DNA from: Pictodentalium vernedei
Taxonomy: Eukaryota > Mollusca > Scaphopoda > Dentaliida > Dentaliidae
Reading direction: 5' to 3'
DNA length: 64,000 bases
Assembly: GCA_031216915.1 (NCBI GenBank)
Contig: CM062290.1
Coordinates: forward strand, 378,740,718 to 378,804,717
A model generated the notes under the pieces. The model had not been told where the DNA came from. It was given only the letters and a program-made list of their open reading frames with translations, and did no database searches. Positions 33,397 to 44,497 of the stretch are shown in pieces. Numbering within the stretch: position 1 is the first letter of the stretch; each line of letters opens with the position of its first letter. A program made the position numbers and the translations under genes.

Positions 33397-33592
33397 GAAT
33401 TCGGTAAGCTGTCCACATATTCTGTGATATACTCCATTTGTACCATATTATAAATGAATGCCACTTTTGCATTGAACATTCGACAGTAACAATTGGCCTC
33501 ATCGATCGTTGATGCTGTTTCAACAGGGTTGATGAAATAACACGTGTTTCTGTAATATCTGTGACGAGTGAATCCATCTGGACATGGACTTC
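33397..33592 (-). CDS. CTLD first-half exon (module 2)
   Basis: Exon of the minus-strand gene. Acceptor CTTTTTTCCAG, donor GTATGTACC, entry phase 1, exit phase 2, 196 nt. It encodes the N-terminal half of a long-form C-type lectin-like domain. SPCPDGFTRH and NTCYFI supply the extra N-terminal cysteine hairpin. TIDEANCYCRMFNAKVAFIY gives the first helix and conserved Cys, and VQMEYITEYVD the second helix. The exon ends at PNS, and the split codon TC|C joins to PKMVMVDMANGS in the exon at 25647-25819, giving a compact CTLD of about 120 residues. The long-loop WIGL core is shortened or lost. The position directly after an SRCR exon shows that domain types alternate. Confidence 0.85.
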
Positions 33593-33956
33593 CTGGAAAA
33601 AAGACGATACGGTAATTTATCGTATACCAAAAATATAACAAGTTCAAAAACAGACACTGTATATGTTAATCTGGGAAAGTTAATAAAATCCCGCAAACTA
33701 CAACTGTACTAACCACGTACATGTTTTGTTACGTTTTGTTTACGTTACTACTTTAGAAAATTAACGCGTCCGAGAGACGTGTGCGAGACACCGTGTAACT
33801 GACAATTATCAAATTATGAAATCACATCTCTTTGATGTATCTGCATTTGGATCATTTGAAGTATATAAATGAAAACAGCACACAGATACAGCACCCATAG
33901 CTGTTGAATCGGAATGCGATTGTAACAAGTGTTTTACAGAGAACAGAGAGGGAATT

Positions 33957-34208
33957 TTAACCCTTTACCTAACGTGAAAAGCAGACGACACTTGCAAAAA
34001 AAATTCTTGAATAACTAATTTTTTTCATTTTTTGTCTCAAAAACATAGGTTATGACCCCTCGTTGGAACGAGCTCGACGAGCTCGTTCCAACGAGGGGTC
34101 ATAACCTATGTTTTTGAGACAAAAAATGAAAAAAATAGTGAAAATTAATTGGCGATTTTTGAGAATAGCGCTGGCCGGTTTTGGCCGTTACGTTGGGTAA
34201 AGGGTTAA
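33957..34208. mobile_element. piggyBac-like MITE family 1 (subfamily b), near-perfect
   Basis: TTAACCCTTTACCTAACGTG to CGTTGGGTAAAGGGTTAA. The hairpin GACCCCTCGTTGGAACGAGC and its complement are perfect over more than 80 bp. Confidence 0.93.
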
Positions 34209-34297
34209 ATAAAAACACAAGTCAAGCAATTGACACCAGAGTTACAAATTATAAGGAATTAGTCTCGTCGATATATGATGTTAAAAATATAGCACAT

Positions 34298-34420
34298 ACC
34301 CACAGTAGCTTGGTGTACCAAATGTTCACCACGAGTAGTGTTAACCGCGAGACTATGGCACGCGGTTAACACCACTTCACCACAAGTGGTGAACATTTGG
34401 AACACCAAGCTACTTTGGGC
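34298..34420. repeat. Foldback element
   Basis: CACAGTAGCTTGGTGTACCA..AATGTTCACCAC pairs with GTGGTGAACATTTGGAACAC..CAAGCTACTTTGGG. Inner arms are GTGTTAACCGCG and CGCGGTTAACAC. Confidence 0.8.
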
Positions 34421-34429
34421 ATATTTTAT

Positions 34430-35650
34430 TTATACCATGATCGTCAGATTATTAAGATTTCTATTTTTTCTCGATTTCACTGAACAGCAGACGTACATAC
34501 ATGCGAATCTGTTTTTGTTTACATGAGCATCGGTGGGCGGTACTTCCGCTGCCAATTTTATCGCCGAAACGAAATGGAAAAAGAAACTGAGCCTTTTTTG
34601 TTTTAATAACATAATAACATACTACTTCGAGTTATAGATACTTTATTGACATGAAACAATGCATGTTTGTTAATTTTTGGCATTTTATTAGATAAACCCA
34701 TTTAAAAACGTAATAAACAATTGCCACTATCATTTCACTCTTCGCAAAGCGACGTGCGATAAATTTAGTCAAGTTTGCATTCAGGTCGACGTCACCAAAG
34801 GTCAACTTGGACGTAGTTCTACTGTAGGTGTAAATTTTAACTATTGAAACCCCATTGCTGGTGTGTTCACCACGGTTGGTGTGTAAAGCTAAAAGTTAGA
34901 ATGATGTTGACTCTGATACAACATTTTGAAGATACACATAATTGTGATAATACATGTATATATGTTATAGGAAATTGGAGTGATTAAAATATCATTAAAA
35001 TTCTATGGAAAACGCGAAATTACTAAATAAGCCTAATGCAACTCAGGGACTTTGCGATACTATTAAATATGTTAGGAATATCATGTACACGTTGACATTT
35101 TCCGGTAATGAAATCCCTGAAATGTGGATATAATTATTATACTTATTCCCTGGTATAGCTTCAAGGAAAATGTGTGTACACATACCTGAAGGGTACGATA
35201 CTTAATAATCAACCATTAAGAACAAAGTACTCAATTTGTGATTCTATTTGAGTGACTTTGGAGGACTTTCACGGCTCTGTCAAACAAGGTATAATTGGTT
35301 AAATTCATAGTTAAACAAGAGAGAAACAGAGTGACAATAGAAAAATTTGTTGCACTACCAGAGTGCTACGGGTTACGGTTTTTTTCAATTGCATATAACT
35401 ATTTGTTATACAAGTATGACTGAATATCACAGGCGCAGACTTTGACAGACAACCCTGAAATAACGTCATTATTTTAATGGCCTTGGGGGCGGAGGCTCCC
35501 CCAAATTGGCTGAAAAAGGCGCTATCTTAGAGACAGGTAGTGTGTGTGGTCTGCTGAAAAATATTCAGCCCTCTGTATTTCAGTGCATAACAGTTGACAT
35601 CCCAAGAAATATTTGTATTTGCACACTATGCAGACTTTTGTAAAAGGAAC
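34430..35650. other. No gene or repeat recognised
   Basis: AT-rich intron DNA of the short 33.6-36.4 kb intron; only chance open frames. Confidence 0.4.
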
Positions 35651-35659
35651 CTACATGTG

Positions 35660-36182
35660 CAGCGGAGATGGGGTGGCGGTCGAGCATTGCGAATATTCGC
35701 ATTTAACATTGGTGAACAGCCCAAATGTGAATCCAAAGGAATACACTCCATGACAACCTGGGCCTTTTTAAAATATTATCACCACCATTTTAATTTTCTA
35801 CACTACCCTCAACCAAATACACAAGATCCGCATTCAACCCATTGGGGCCAACATGTGTAGTGGGAGCATTGCGAATATTCGCATTCAACATTGCGAATAT
35901 TCGCATTCAGCCCACTGGAGTCAACATGTGTAGTGGTAACATTGCCAATATTCGCATTCAACTTTACGAATATTCGCATTCGACATTACGAATGAATATT
36001 CGCATTCAATTGCGAATATGCGCAATGCATTGTGAATATTCGCAATGTTGAATGCAAATATTCGAAAAACTGAATGCGAATATTCCCAATGCTTCCACTA
36101 CACATGCTGGCCCCAATGGGTTAATATTCGCAATGTTGAATGCGAATGTTCGCAATGTTGAATGCGAATATTCGCAAGAGTG
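35660..36182. repeat. Array of GCGAATATTCGC palindromes within a larger foldback
   Basis: More than ten iterations of GCGAATATTCGCATTCAAC-type units. Arms CATTGGGGCCAACATGTGTA (from about 35839) and TACACATGCTGGCCCCAATG (to about 36118) make the whole an inverted repeat of about 285 bp. Confidence 0.85.
35714..35830 (+). repeat. Dispersed repeat shared with 41574-41690
   Basis: Both contain AATACACTCCATGACAACCT and ATTATCACCACCATTTTAAT, at high identity over about 115 bp. Confidence 0.8.
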
Positions 36183-36432
36183 AAAAATGAGAAATATAGT
36201 AATGACGGTTTTGTAAAGAAGTCGTGTTGTGAAAGGGTTAATGGAAAATCTGGTACAATACTATAAAACTTTTTACAATTGTAATGGCAAATTGCCGTAT
36301 CTTTGAAAGCGCCAGTGATTCATTTTAACCCATTTAAAGCCATAAGTAGAAAATACAATTCTAGAAAATATTATTGTAAAAGTTGCATAGTATTGGCCTC
36401 CAAGTAGACACAACCAGTATCAAAACACATAC

Positions 36433-36596
36433 CTTCACACGTGAGGCCAATCAGTTGCTTTGTGTCACATGTTTTGGAGGACGTGCTGAAATGACAGTCA
36501 TCTAAACGTGTCGCATTGTTCAAACACTCCATTCCCTCTGATATCCGTACTGTGGCTCTTGTTTTCAATTCTGATTGTTTCAACATGCGTCCTGGT
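36433..36596 (-). CDS. SRCR domain second-half exon (module 1)
   Basis: Exon of the minus-strand gene, with acceptor CTTTTCTCTTCAG, donor GTATGTG, entry phase 2, exit phase 1, 164 nt. It reads PGRMLKQSEL..., then MECLNNATRLDDC, a KTC and IGLTCEG. These fit the last four cysteines of an SRCR domain (C..L.DC....C......GL.C). Joined to 44347-44497 it restores an LGYRPGR junction and a domain of about 105 residues, the normal SRCR size. The usual IWLDNV before the first of these cysteines is degraded to RISEGM. The next exon, the CTLD half at 33397-33592, is only 2.8 kb away and matches in phase (GAA G|GA AGT). Confidence 0.85.
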
Positions 36597-37049
36597 CTGA
36601 AGAGAAAAGAGGAATATTTTCCTAAAGGATTTTTATACAAATAAGTCAGAATTTGGGGTTGTTTTTACCTTTTCTTAATCTTTGACTGAAACTTTCACGG
36701 TTTTTTTCTTTCTGATTACTTTTTAACTTGTTTGCTTCCTGAGAATATGTTTTATGTTTTTAATTCAATTTTGCATTCACCGGGCAACGTTTATGTACGT
36801 TTCGAAACACTAAACCCCTGCAATTTACGGTATACACATATAGAGTGTGTAGGCCATTCATTACCTGTTTCGTCGATTTACTTTTGGTTTTCCAGAAACA
36901 CGATACAATGGGCCATCCGTTATGTTTTAAAGGGCAAAGAATATACGGCACAAATTATTTAAAACGAGATATTGGTAGTTTGTCTGCGGTGTATAGCTTA
37001 TAGCCCTCACTATATCAAGCTAAGCACCATTATAAATATTTATTTGCAA

Positions 37050-37237
37050 TGCGATCATTAAGCAGGACTCTTCGTGGTGTTTTGCAGCTATTTACAATGT
37101 GCCAGGGTATTGGACAGAGTCTCATTGTTAGGACTGATATTGATGACTACGAAGTACTACTGAACGGCAGACTTCTGGATGTTGCCCCAGAAAAGATGCT
37201 TTCAAACATGCTATCATTACATCTTATCCGAGGATAG
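37050..37237 (+). CDS. Possible CTLD first-half fragment
   Basis: After a possible acceptor (GCGATCATTAAGCAG) the plus-strand frame reads LQLFTMCQGIGQSLIVRTD and YEVLLNGRLLDVAPEKM. The pattern (Cys, G-x-S-L-I-V, acidic loop, then a Leu-rich helix) is like the first helix and strand of a C-type lectin-like domain. No tryptophan or clear donor. Weak. Confidence 0.3.
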
Positions 37238-37239
37238 CT

Positions 37240-37480
37240 ACTACTACGGACAAGGCACTTAATCCAGATTGCCTATGTGTGTGTGGGGGGGGGGGGGGGG
37301 GGTGGGGGGGGGGGGTGGCACTGTGTACTAAGTCGTACTGCACGTCGATGGTACACTTGTCTTCAACCAATGCAAAACCTGCTGGTGTGAATATAATAGT
37401 TGGGGAGGCTGACAGTTGCTCGCCACCTCTCGCTGGTTCTCTCCGAATACTCTGGCCTCATCCACCCGTAAAACTGTCCT
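37240..37480 (+). mobile_element. SINE fragment with poly-G expansion
   Basis: Body homologous to 31801-32139 (GTACTGCACGTCGATGGT, CTGACAGTTGCTCGCC). The head is replaced by a run of about 28 G interrupted by one T at 37287-37316. Confidence 0.75.
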
Positions 37481-37577
37481 AAAAGAGATGACCCGTTTCC
37501 GAATGTGTCATTAAATCTCAAATGGAATGAACTAAGAAAAATAATGACTGTACGTACAAGTTCTGTGATTCACGTTA

Positions 37578-37610
37578 ACCCTTTACTTTACATGAAAAGC
37601 AGACGAGACA
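37578..37610 (+). mobile_element. Solitary family 1 MITE terminus
   Basis: TTAACCCTTTACTTTACATG then AAAAGCAGACGA, the left end only. Confidence 0.5.
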
Positions 37611-38002
37611 TCAACGTGACATGCACCTTGGTCACTGATCTCTATACCACTAGATTGGTGATAGATTGGCAAAACTGTTGCTGCCCAATTAGCGCTAGCC
37701 CACACTCTAAATGACGTCACGTCAATCAATGTGGAAATTCCTCCCGATCGATGACGATTGATGTCGTGAATTGTTACGATATGACTATCAGCATTACAGC
37801 GTAACAGCGTTCACTTCACCAATCGTCATGTTGTTTACCTTGTACGCAAACTGGTAACACAGTATCAAGCATCAAGTGTATAATCTCGGCACTTATTGTT
37901 TTATAAATAATAAATAAAATATGTTATAAACATTTGTATTTCCACGGAAAATGTGTACCTCATCAACATATTCATTTCCCACAGACATCGAAGTAAATAA
38001 CA

Positions 38003-38238
38003 TTAATCCTTTATCTATTATGAAAAGCGGACGACACTTGCAAACAAATTCTTGAATCACTAATTGGTTTCATTTTTTGTCTCAAAAACATAGGTAATGA
38101 CCCCTCATTGGAACAAGCGCGACGAGCTCGTTCCAACGAGGGGTCATAACCTATGTTTTTGAAAAAATAATGAAAATTAAGTGGTGATTTTTGAGAATAG
38201 CGCTGACCGGATTGTCGTTACGTTGGGTAAAGGGTTAA
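38003..38238. mobile_element. piggyBac-like MITE family 1 (subfamily b)
   Basis: TTAATCCTTTATCTATTATG to CGTTGGGTAAAGGGTTAA, hairpin intact. Adjoins repeat R1. Confidence 0.88.
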
Positions 38239-38756
38239 AGTCAAATTACCAAATGACCAATCGCTTAGAAGTTTTTCATTTTTTCCATCTTGATCGTATA
38301 GTTATTTAATATATGACTTTCACTAACGAGTTTGAATTCAATCCCCAGGATTTTGGACAGTCTTTCGAATTTGAGGCGAGCTGTTGCTCTTGCGCGCCAT
38401 CACACCTGTAGTTTTTTTTTTCCTTTTTGCAAGCAGACAACAGCGCACCTCAGTTCCACCTCGTAATCGGTTAACAGTTACCTAATGAATCGACTGCCTC
38501 CTTAATGAACTGAACAGTTTAGTTTAAACAATATTTATTCAATAATTGATAAATGCATACAACAATTGTTGAGTAACAAAAAAGAATATGAACAACATAG
38601 ATTCAGTATTATAATGAAACAACTAAAGACAGGGAAATTTGTTACTGTTTAAAGGAGGGATTCGACAGAAAGCTTTAAGCTTATATGTAAGTCGTCTCCC
38701 GAAAACTGAACAGTTTACTGAACGCTGTCGTACAAGACTGAATTGGCTAAATTTAA
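38239..38756 (+). repeat. Repeat R1, with a retroposed insert
   Basis: Inverted copy of 13772-14099. It is split by 182 bp (38522-38703) flanked by the direct repeat AACTGAACAGTTTA, a 14-bp target duplication typical of LINE-driven insertion. Confidence 0.8.
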
Positions 38757-39866
38757 AGTGTTAACAAAGGTTGGATCTCAAAGTCCCAGTCCTCCAACTT
38801 CCCTTCATCCAGTAAGAGCACAAATTAGAGTGCCATTTTCTTATCCCATGTTCTTCATTGAGTCCAGGGTGTCTCCACTAATTATGACATTTTCACCGTT
38901 TTGGCTGATATTAGGTAATGGTAAGAACATACCCCCCCCCCCCCCTCCCTCTTCCTCTCCTCTTCACGTTCTTGCCTCGGTGACCCACCGCTCCCGATTC
39001 ATCCAAAACATATCAACAATTTTATCACCCTTGCCCAGTGAGCTCTATAGTGCAGTATTCCACTCATTCACAATGTCGCTATCTTCATTACTTTCATGTG
39101 AAAACTTGTATCTTGCAATATAATGTTATGCTTTTCGTTCATATTTTCTTCATTTGTTTGAGTTGTGTCATTTTTTAATTTTTGCTCTTATTATTACGCA
39201 AGCACTCCAGCCACTAGTCAAATCCTGAAAGGAATTCGATTCGACACTGTAATGGCCTGGGACTAACCTAGCCATTAAATAGTCCATCACCTATGTTTAG
39301 ATTCGCTTTTTCGACCTGTTGAAATATTCCATCAGAATGAATAAAAAAATTCCAAGATTTTTCTTTGAATCAGCGTAAGAAATGTTTCGCAATCAAGACT
39401 TGATTTAACCGAATCATTAACACTGATGCTGCCGAAAGCGACTATTGTCACCCATTTTATGATGATTAACTGTACCTTCTGGTTTGCGCAGCTCAAACCC
39501 ACCATCCGATCAATTGTTGGGAAGAGCACAGAAAGCCCTTTCCAAAAATTAATCAGATGATAGAATTTCAAGTATTCATAAATCCTATTAAACTTCCTCC
39601 TCGCATACAGGCGTACATCGAGGTACTCCGTATATGGATAAAGTGATCGAGGAAGTAAAAGGGTTAATGACTTTACCAGTACTATTAGACATGGACCTTT
39701 TTTAAACAATTTTACATGAAGACTAACCACTGCTGTAGTTTATTTTATTGCGCCATATAGTTCCGAAAATTGTGTTAATATCACAATTTTTCAAGGCAAA
39801 TTAAATACTTTTTGATTGAAATATCTATATCAGGAGCACGGAAGAATATTTGTGTATTTTCGTGAG

Positions 39867-40184
39867 TACAGTTAACACTAGATGTCCTGTCACGAATAGT
39901 GCGCTTATGTAGTCTTAATTGCGCGTTGGTATTGCGCGCAATTGCCATATCGAATGGCATCCAAAGCACGGCAGGTTCTCCTGGTTACTCATAGCAAACA
40001 CATGCAATGTTTCTGCCAATGGACCTCCGGGTTACCCGGAGGTCCATTGGCTGAAACATTGCTTGTGCACAGGCCATATATACATAATTTGACAGCTTTA
40101 CTTGGGCTATAACGCGTACATTAACGCGTATATCAACGTGCTATTTGTGCGCATTTCATGACAGGACTTCTAGTTTTAACTGTA
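39867..40184 (+). mobile_element. TA-flanked MITE family A, copy 5
   Basis: TA-CAGTTAACACTAGATGTCC and complement; perfect GGACCTCCGGGTTACCCGGA hairpin. Confidence 0.92.
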
Positions 40185-40855
40185 GAAGGCCATCACATTA
40201 AAGCAACGGCAGTCTGCGCGAAAACTCTGCGAAAAATGGATAAACAACCAACTCACAACAATGTGGGATTCTTATAAAATAAGACTGTTGGTCTGAGAGC
40301 TTGATTTTTCCCCCAGACCCCAAGCGCAACCTCCTATCCACAACTACAGCTCACTCACCAAACCAAAAGTCACATCCCTAATTAAGATGTAAGTTATCAA
40401 AGTCCCCCATTCATCCAGCTCCGACACGTTTCCAACGAAACATACATCAGGGGAGTGATAAACCTGATCCGAACCTCCATACAACACGCCCTCATCCAGA
40501 CCGTTAACGGTAGTTGTGCCTCTTATTATCCTCTCAAACCAAAGGTAGGAACACCGCCACCTGTGACGAAGAAACACGATTCTCTAATTTCGGACCAAAA
40601 TCTTTGTAGATTTCAACTATTATTTCTGAGCTCTCCTTTCTTTCACTTGCTCGCTATTACACACTAAGCATATCCCAGGCATATCGATTCTGACGACAAG
40701 CAATTCTTCCTTGAAGATAGTCCACCTTTACCCAAAGTGTGTTGCCCCTTTTTAACTTTCTTTCGGCGAACTCGCCAACCCACCCATTTATTACATTGAC
40801 CCTTATCACCACAAACTTACTTTGTCCTCACCCCGTTTTTTCTCCATTTGGGTCT

Positions 40856-41186
40856 TACAATTAAAACTGCATCTAGAAGTCCTGTCACGAATAGTGCGCT
40901 TGTCTAGGCTTAATTGCGCGTTGGAATTGCGCGCAATTGCCATATCGAATGGCATCCAAAACCCCACATGTTCTCCTGGTTACCCATAGCGATGAGTTAA
41001 ACATGCAATGTTTCTGCCAATGGACCTCCGGGTTACCCGGAGGTCCATTGGCTGAAACATTGCTTGTGCACAGGCCATATGTACAGAATTTGATAATTTT
41101 ACTATGGGATTAACGCGTACATTAAATCGCAGATCAGCGTGCTATTTTGTGCGCATTTCATGACAGGACTTCTAGTTTCAACTGTA
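40856..41186 (+). mobile_element. TA-flanked MITE family A, copy 6
   Basis: TA-CAATTAAAACTGCATC at the left and TTCTAGTTTCAACTG-TA at the right; hairpin intact. Confidence 0.9.
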
Positions 41187-41573
41187 TCTAACTAGAGTCA
41201 CAGAATTTTTAGCCTTTGTCCCCCTGTCACATGCAAGGCTGGTGAGCTTCTCAGTTTCTACTGCATTCAACTCACTTTGACTCCTTTACCACTTGAGTAT
41301 TTTATCCTATCGCCATATTTAGGGGCACTAAACTTGCACCCCGCCATGCACGTGGTATCCGCCGGGTTTCCAATTTGATTATTTCCCTCTCCATGTAAAC
41401 CCACGCCTCCCTAGCCTTCCTACCGCTCTTTCTCGAATGGGACTCGGAAAGAATTCCCCCTTTCCTATTTTCATCATTGCTTTTAGATATTCTTCCTTCT
41501 TATTCCCTCATCACATTCCTAACCATCTTTATCCCCATCATTTTCTACGTTTTCCCGGGACTGACTAAAGTGG

Positions 41574-41690
41574 AGAACAGTCCAAATGTGAATCCAATTG
41601 AATACACTCCATGACAACCTGGACCTTTTTAAATATTATCACCACCATTTTAATTTCGTACACTCCCCTCAGTCAAATACACACATTTAC
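41574..41690 (+). repeat. Dispersed repeat, second copy of 35714-35830
   Basis: Same AATACACTCCATGACAACCT and ATTATCACCACCATTTTAAT blocks, here without the GCGAATATTCGC array. Confidence 0.8.
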
Positions 41691-41986
41691 ATATGTTCCA
41701 ACAAGAGTAAAATCCTCGTCATCTGATTGTATAAATAAGAGCGGTGCGTAGTTTTTTCTATGTTTACGGCTCCAGTAGCAAATGTGACCGTCTGACGTCA
41801 CAACGCAAAATACTTGAAATGACGTCGCCCGTTACATAATTGCTTCACACGTGCAGCAAACACTGTTGCGGATGAAATGTTGTTTAAATTACAGACCCAT
41901 TTACGATTTGAACTGAGATGGAATGAGTTTATCTGGTTTATTGATTATTTATCCAGTGCCGTCGTAGGATATACGGGAGGTTTATT

Positions 41987-42051
41987 TACTAAACCTGTGA
42001 TCGTTAAAAGTTGCCTTGAACAGGCAACTTTTAACGATCACATGTTTAGTA
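41987..42051. repeat. Hairpin, about 31-bp arms
   Basis: TGTGATCGTTAAAAGTTGCC and its exact complement around a 6-8 base loop, extended by TACTAAAC/GTTTAGTA. Confidence 0.85.
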
Positions 42052-42110
42052 ATTAGCCTCTCGTGTTTCATTTTTTGGGCAGTCGGTAGTGTCTTATTGG
42101 AACATGAACG

Positions 42111-42232
42111 TTATTGTGATGAGTTGACGGTAACATAGTCTGAAGTTTGCGACTCGAGGCTTCGCGTCTCGGTTGAACATAAGATCCAAGCCACAAACCT
42201 CAGACCATGTTACCGTCAACTCATCACAATAA
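42111..42232. repeat. Foldback, about 38-bp arms
   Basis: TTATTGTGATGAGTTGACGG..GTAACAT pairs with ATGTTACCGTCAACTCATCA..CAATAA. One arm recurs in variant form at 26070-26112. Confidence 0.8.
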
Positions 42233-42500
42233 TTTATTATATGCCATATCTACTCATCCTTATTCAAATTATTGATGTCAAAACATTTCTGGAAAATAAC
42301 TTCCAAAATCATACACGAACACTGGAATGGAGCCACCTGCCTGCGAACACTTTGACCGATACAAATGTTTTCATAATCTTCTCTGTGAAAACATGAAATG
42401 AAAACTCTTGATGCCTGTCACATATTTAAGGTATAATAACAGAAACACGACGTATAGGAATAATTAAAGCCCCCATTGGACACACACAACAGAAGGCCAT

Positions 42501-42791
42501 TTAACCCTTTTATCCAACGTAACGTCCAAAACCGACCAGCGCTATTCACAAACATCGCCAATTAATTTTCATTATTTTTTCATTTTTTTGTCTCAAAAAC
42601 ATAGGTTATGACCCCCTCTTTGGAACGAGCACGTAGAGAGTACTAACTCAAAAACATGGGTTATAAACCCTCTTTGCAACGAGCTCGTAGGAGTCATAAC
42701 CTATGTTTTTGAGTAAAAAAATGAAAAACATTAGTTATTCAAGAATATTTTTGCAAGTGTCGTCTGCATTTCATGTTAGGTAAAGGGTCAA
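42501..42791. mobile_element. piggyBac-like MITE family 1, rearranged core
   Basis: TTAACCCTTTTATCCAACG at the left; right end AGGTAAAGGGTCAA. The core holds an extra partial copy of the AACATGGGTTATAAACCC arm. Confidence 0.8.
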
Positions 42792-43940
42792 TCAGTAAAT
42801 TTACATGGGATTAATCTGGGAAGGACATCCGTGTCTTAGCTTTATAAAGTATTTGCGGTGACTTAGGGTTGGCGAAACTCTTAAACCAGAAGGTTAGCGA
42901 AATCTGATTACTACTGAAGGCAAACCTTAAAATATTAAGATATGGTTTTTGGTTAACCATGGTAACTACGGTGCAGACATGTACACATTTCCAATCTCCC
43001 TTCAGTTAAATGGACTGGTAGAATTAATATTCAACTTGGATCGTCGATGTAGCACTATTTTTATGAACTTTTACGATTATAAAACTTTCGCACACAATTT
43101 AAAAATTAAAAAAAAAACATTGACTAAATATCAAGGAAAAGAACGCAGTGTGGAGAACGGTATATCTGCGTTTACCGATTTAGAATGCAGGTTGTTGTAC
43201 ATGTGAGAATTTTTCGATCTCGATTTAAACGATGAAATCTGCTGGTCATGGATAGGTCAGAGAAGTCGAAAGATTCTAAAATGCACTTTCGTGAAAGAAT
43301 AGGCTGAGACGACATGAAACGTAGTAGGAATACCTGCAGCTTATGAGAGGTTTATGTATAGACTGTTATTAAGCGTGACCTTGGGTTAGAAAGGACAAAC
43401 GGTCGTGGTTCGACAGTCAGTGAAAGAAAGATCCTGTTCTTAATAAGGAAGATTATCCTGTATGTAGATTATAACAATACTGCACCAAATAAGTGAAAAA
43501 AACAAATGCCATGTTATTACACGCAGGCACATCTACTTTGTGCTTGTGGTACAAACAACAGATTATGTGTTTTTTTTTCTCAGAAAGACACAATGTTATA
43601 TGGTGAACAGAAGAAGACTGAGAGTAAATACTTGGATATCACACAACACAATCTTTAAAAACCTATCTCCTCCTCATGAAAAGGGACACTCTGATTCATC
43701 ACTACACAGGAAGAAGACCCGGGTCCGGTACTAAGAAAGTTTTACAATTGTGTTTTCAAGAATTATATTTTCTGTCTTTTCATTAATTTTAAATGGTTGA
43801 AATAAATCAATAGCTTTTTGAATGATGGGACAATTTTCATATAGGTAAATTGTCGCATCTTTTGAAATGCTAATGATTTATTTCAGTTATTTATATTCAC
43901 AGGTGTAAAATACAATTCTGATACAATTGTAAATGTTTTA

Positions 43941-44160
43941 TTGTATTGTCCCATGTATCGGAGTACATTCTCTACGTGTTCTATGAGACGAGAAAAAGAT
44001 ATGGACAGCATCAAGTACAATTGGATTGGGATTAGATTCCGTAGACTTCACACATCTTTGTTGTCTTCTTTTATGGTTGAAACGGAAGCTTGTGAGATTA
44101 TACTTCGCAAAAAACCCTCGCTCACGACTGTGATTCTTGATATTTCCCACTTAAACTACC
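43941..44160 (+). CDS. Possible CTLD middle fragment
   Basis: The plus-strand frame has DSIKYNWIGIRFRRL and ETEACEIILR. WIGI is the core CTLD motif. The frame is open to 44324 but has no clear splice borders. It ends 22 bp before an SRCR exon of the opposite strand. Weak. Confidence 0.3.
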
Positions 44161-44346
44161 TACAAAATGGATGCTATATTCCGTGTATGATGAAGCGAAT
44201 AATTCGATTGCCTATGAATACAAATTATTTATCCGTTTGCTATCCGACTTGTGAGCATTGTGCAAGGGACATATGGTTTGCGGCTGTACTTGTTTTTGTG
44301 ACACGAATGATACAACTTAGTTGAAAAAAGCTATATGGCCTGTTAC

Positions 44347-44497
44347 CTATATCCAAGAATGGTACACACACCACCCATGTCCTTGATTGTCATATGCTTG
44401 GCAGAGCAAACGGACCACCACATATTCCTATAGAATATTTCTAAACGTCCACTTCTATCGTCTGCTCCTTCCAATAATGTTACGTTTGATGTATATT
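44347..44497 (-). CDS. SRCR domain first-half exon (module 1)
   Basis: Exon of the minus-strand gene. Acceptor CTTTTCTTTACAG, donor GTAACA, entry phase 1, exit phase 2, 151 nt. The translation contains VTLLEGADDRSGRLEIFYR, then MWWSVC and MGGVCTILGYR. This is the canonical start of a scavenger receptor cysteine-rich domain (usual pattern VRLVDG...GRVEV...WGTVC...VCRQLGY). The split codon AG|A joins LGY to the R-P-G start of the exon at 36433-36596. Length and both phases are identical to the exon at 13038-13188. With its partner the domain has six cysteines, the group A pattern. The preceding recognised exon is the CTLD half at 54232-54413, 9.7 kb upstream. The intron holds the complex foldback at 45 kb, a microsatellite and several MITEs. 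Confidence 0.85.

Noticed and set aside
35660..36182. CRISPR-like array
   Set aside because: Units are palindromic, with no regular unique spacers, in a eukaryotic genome.
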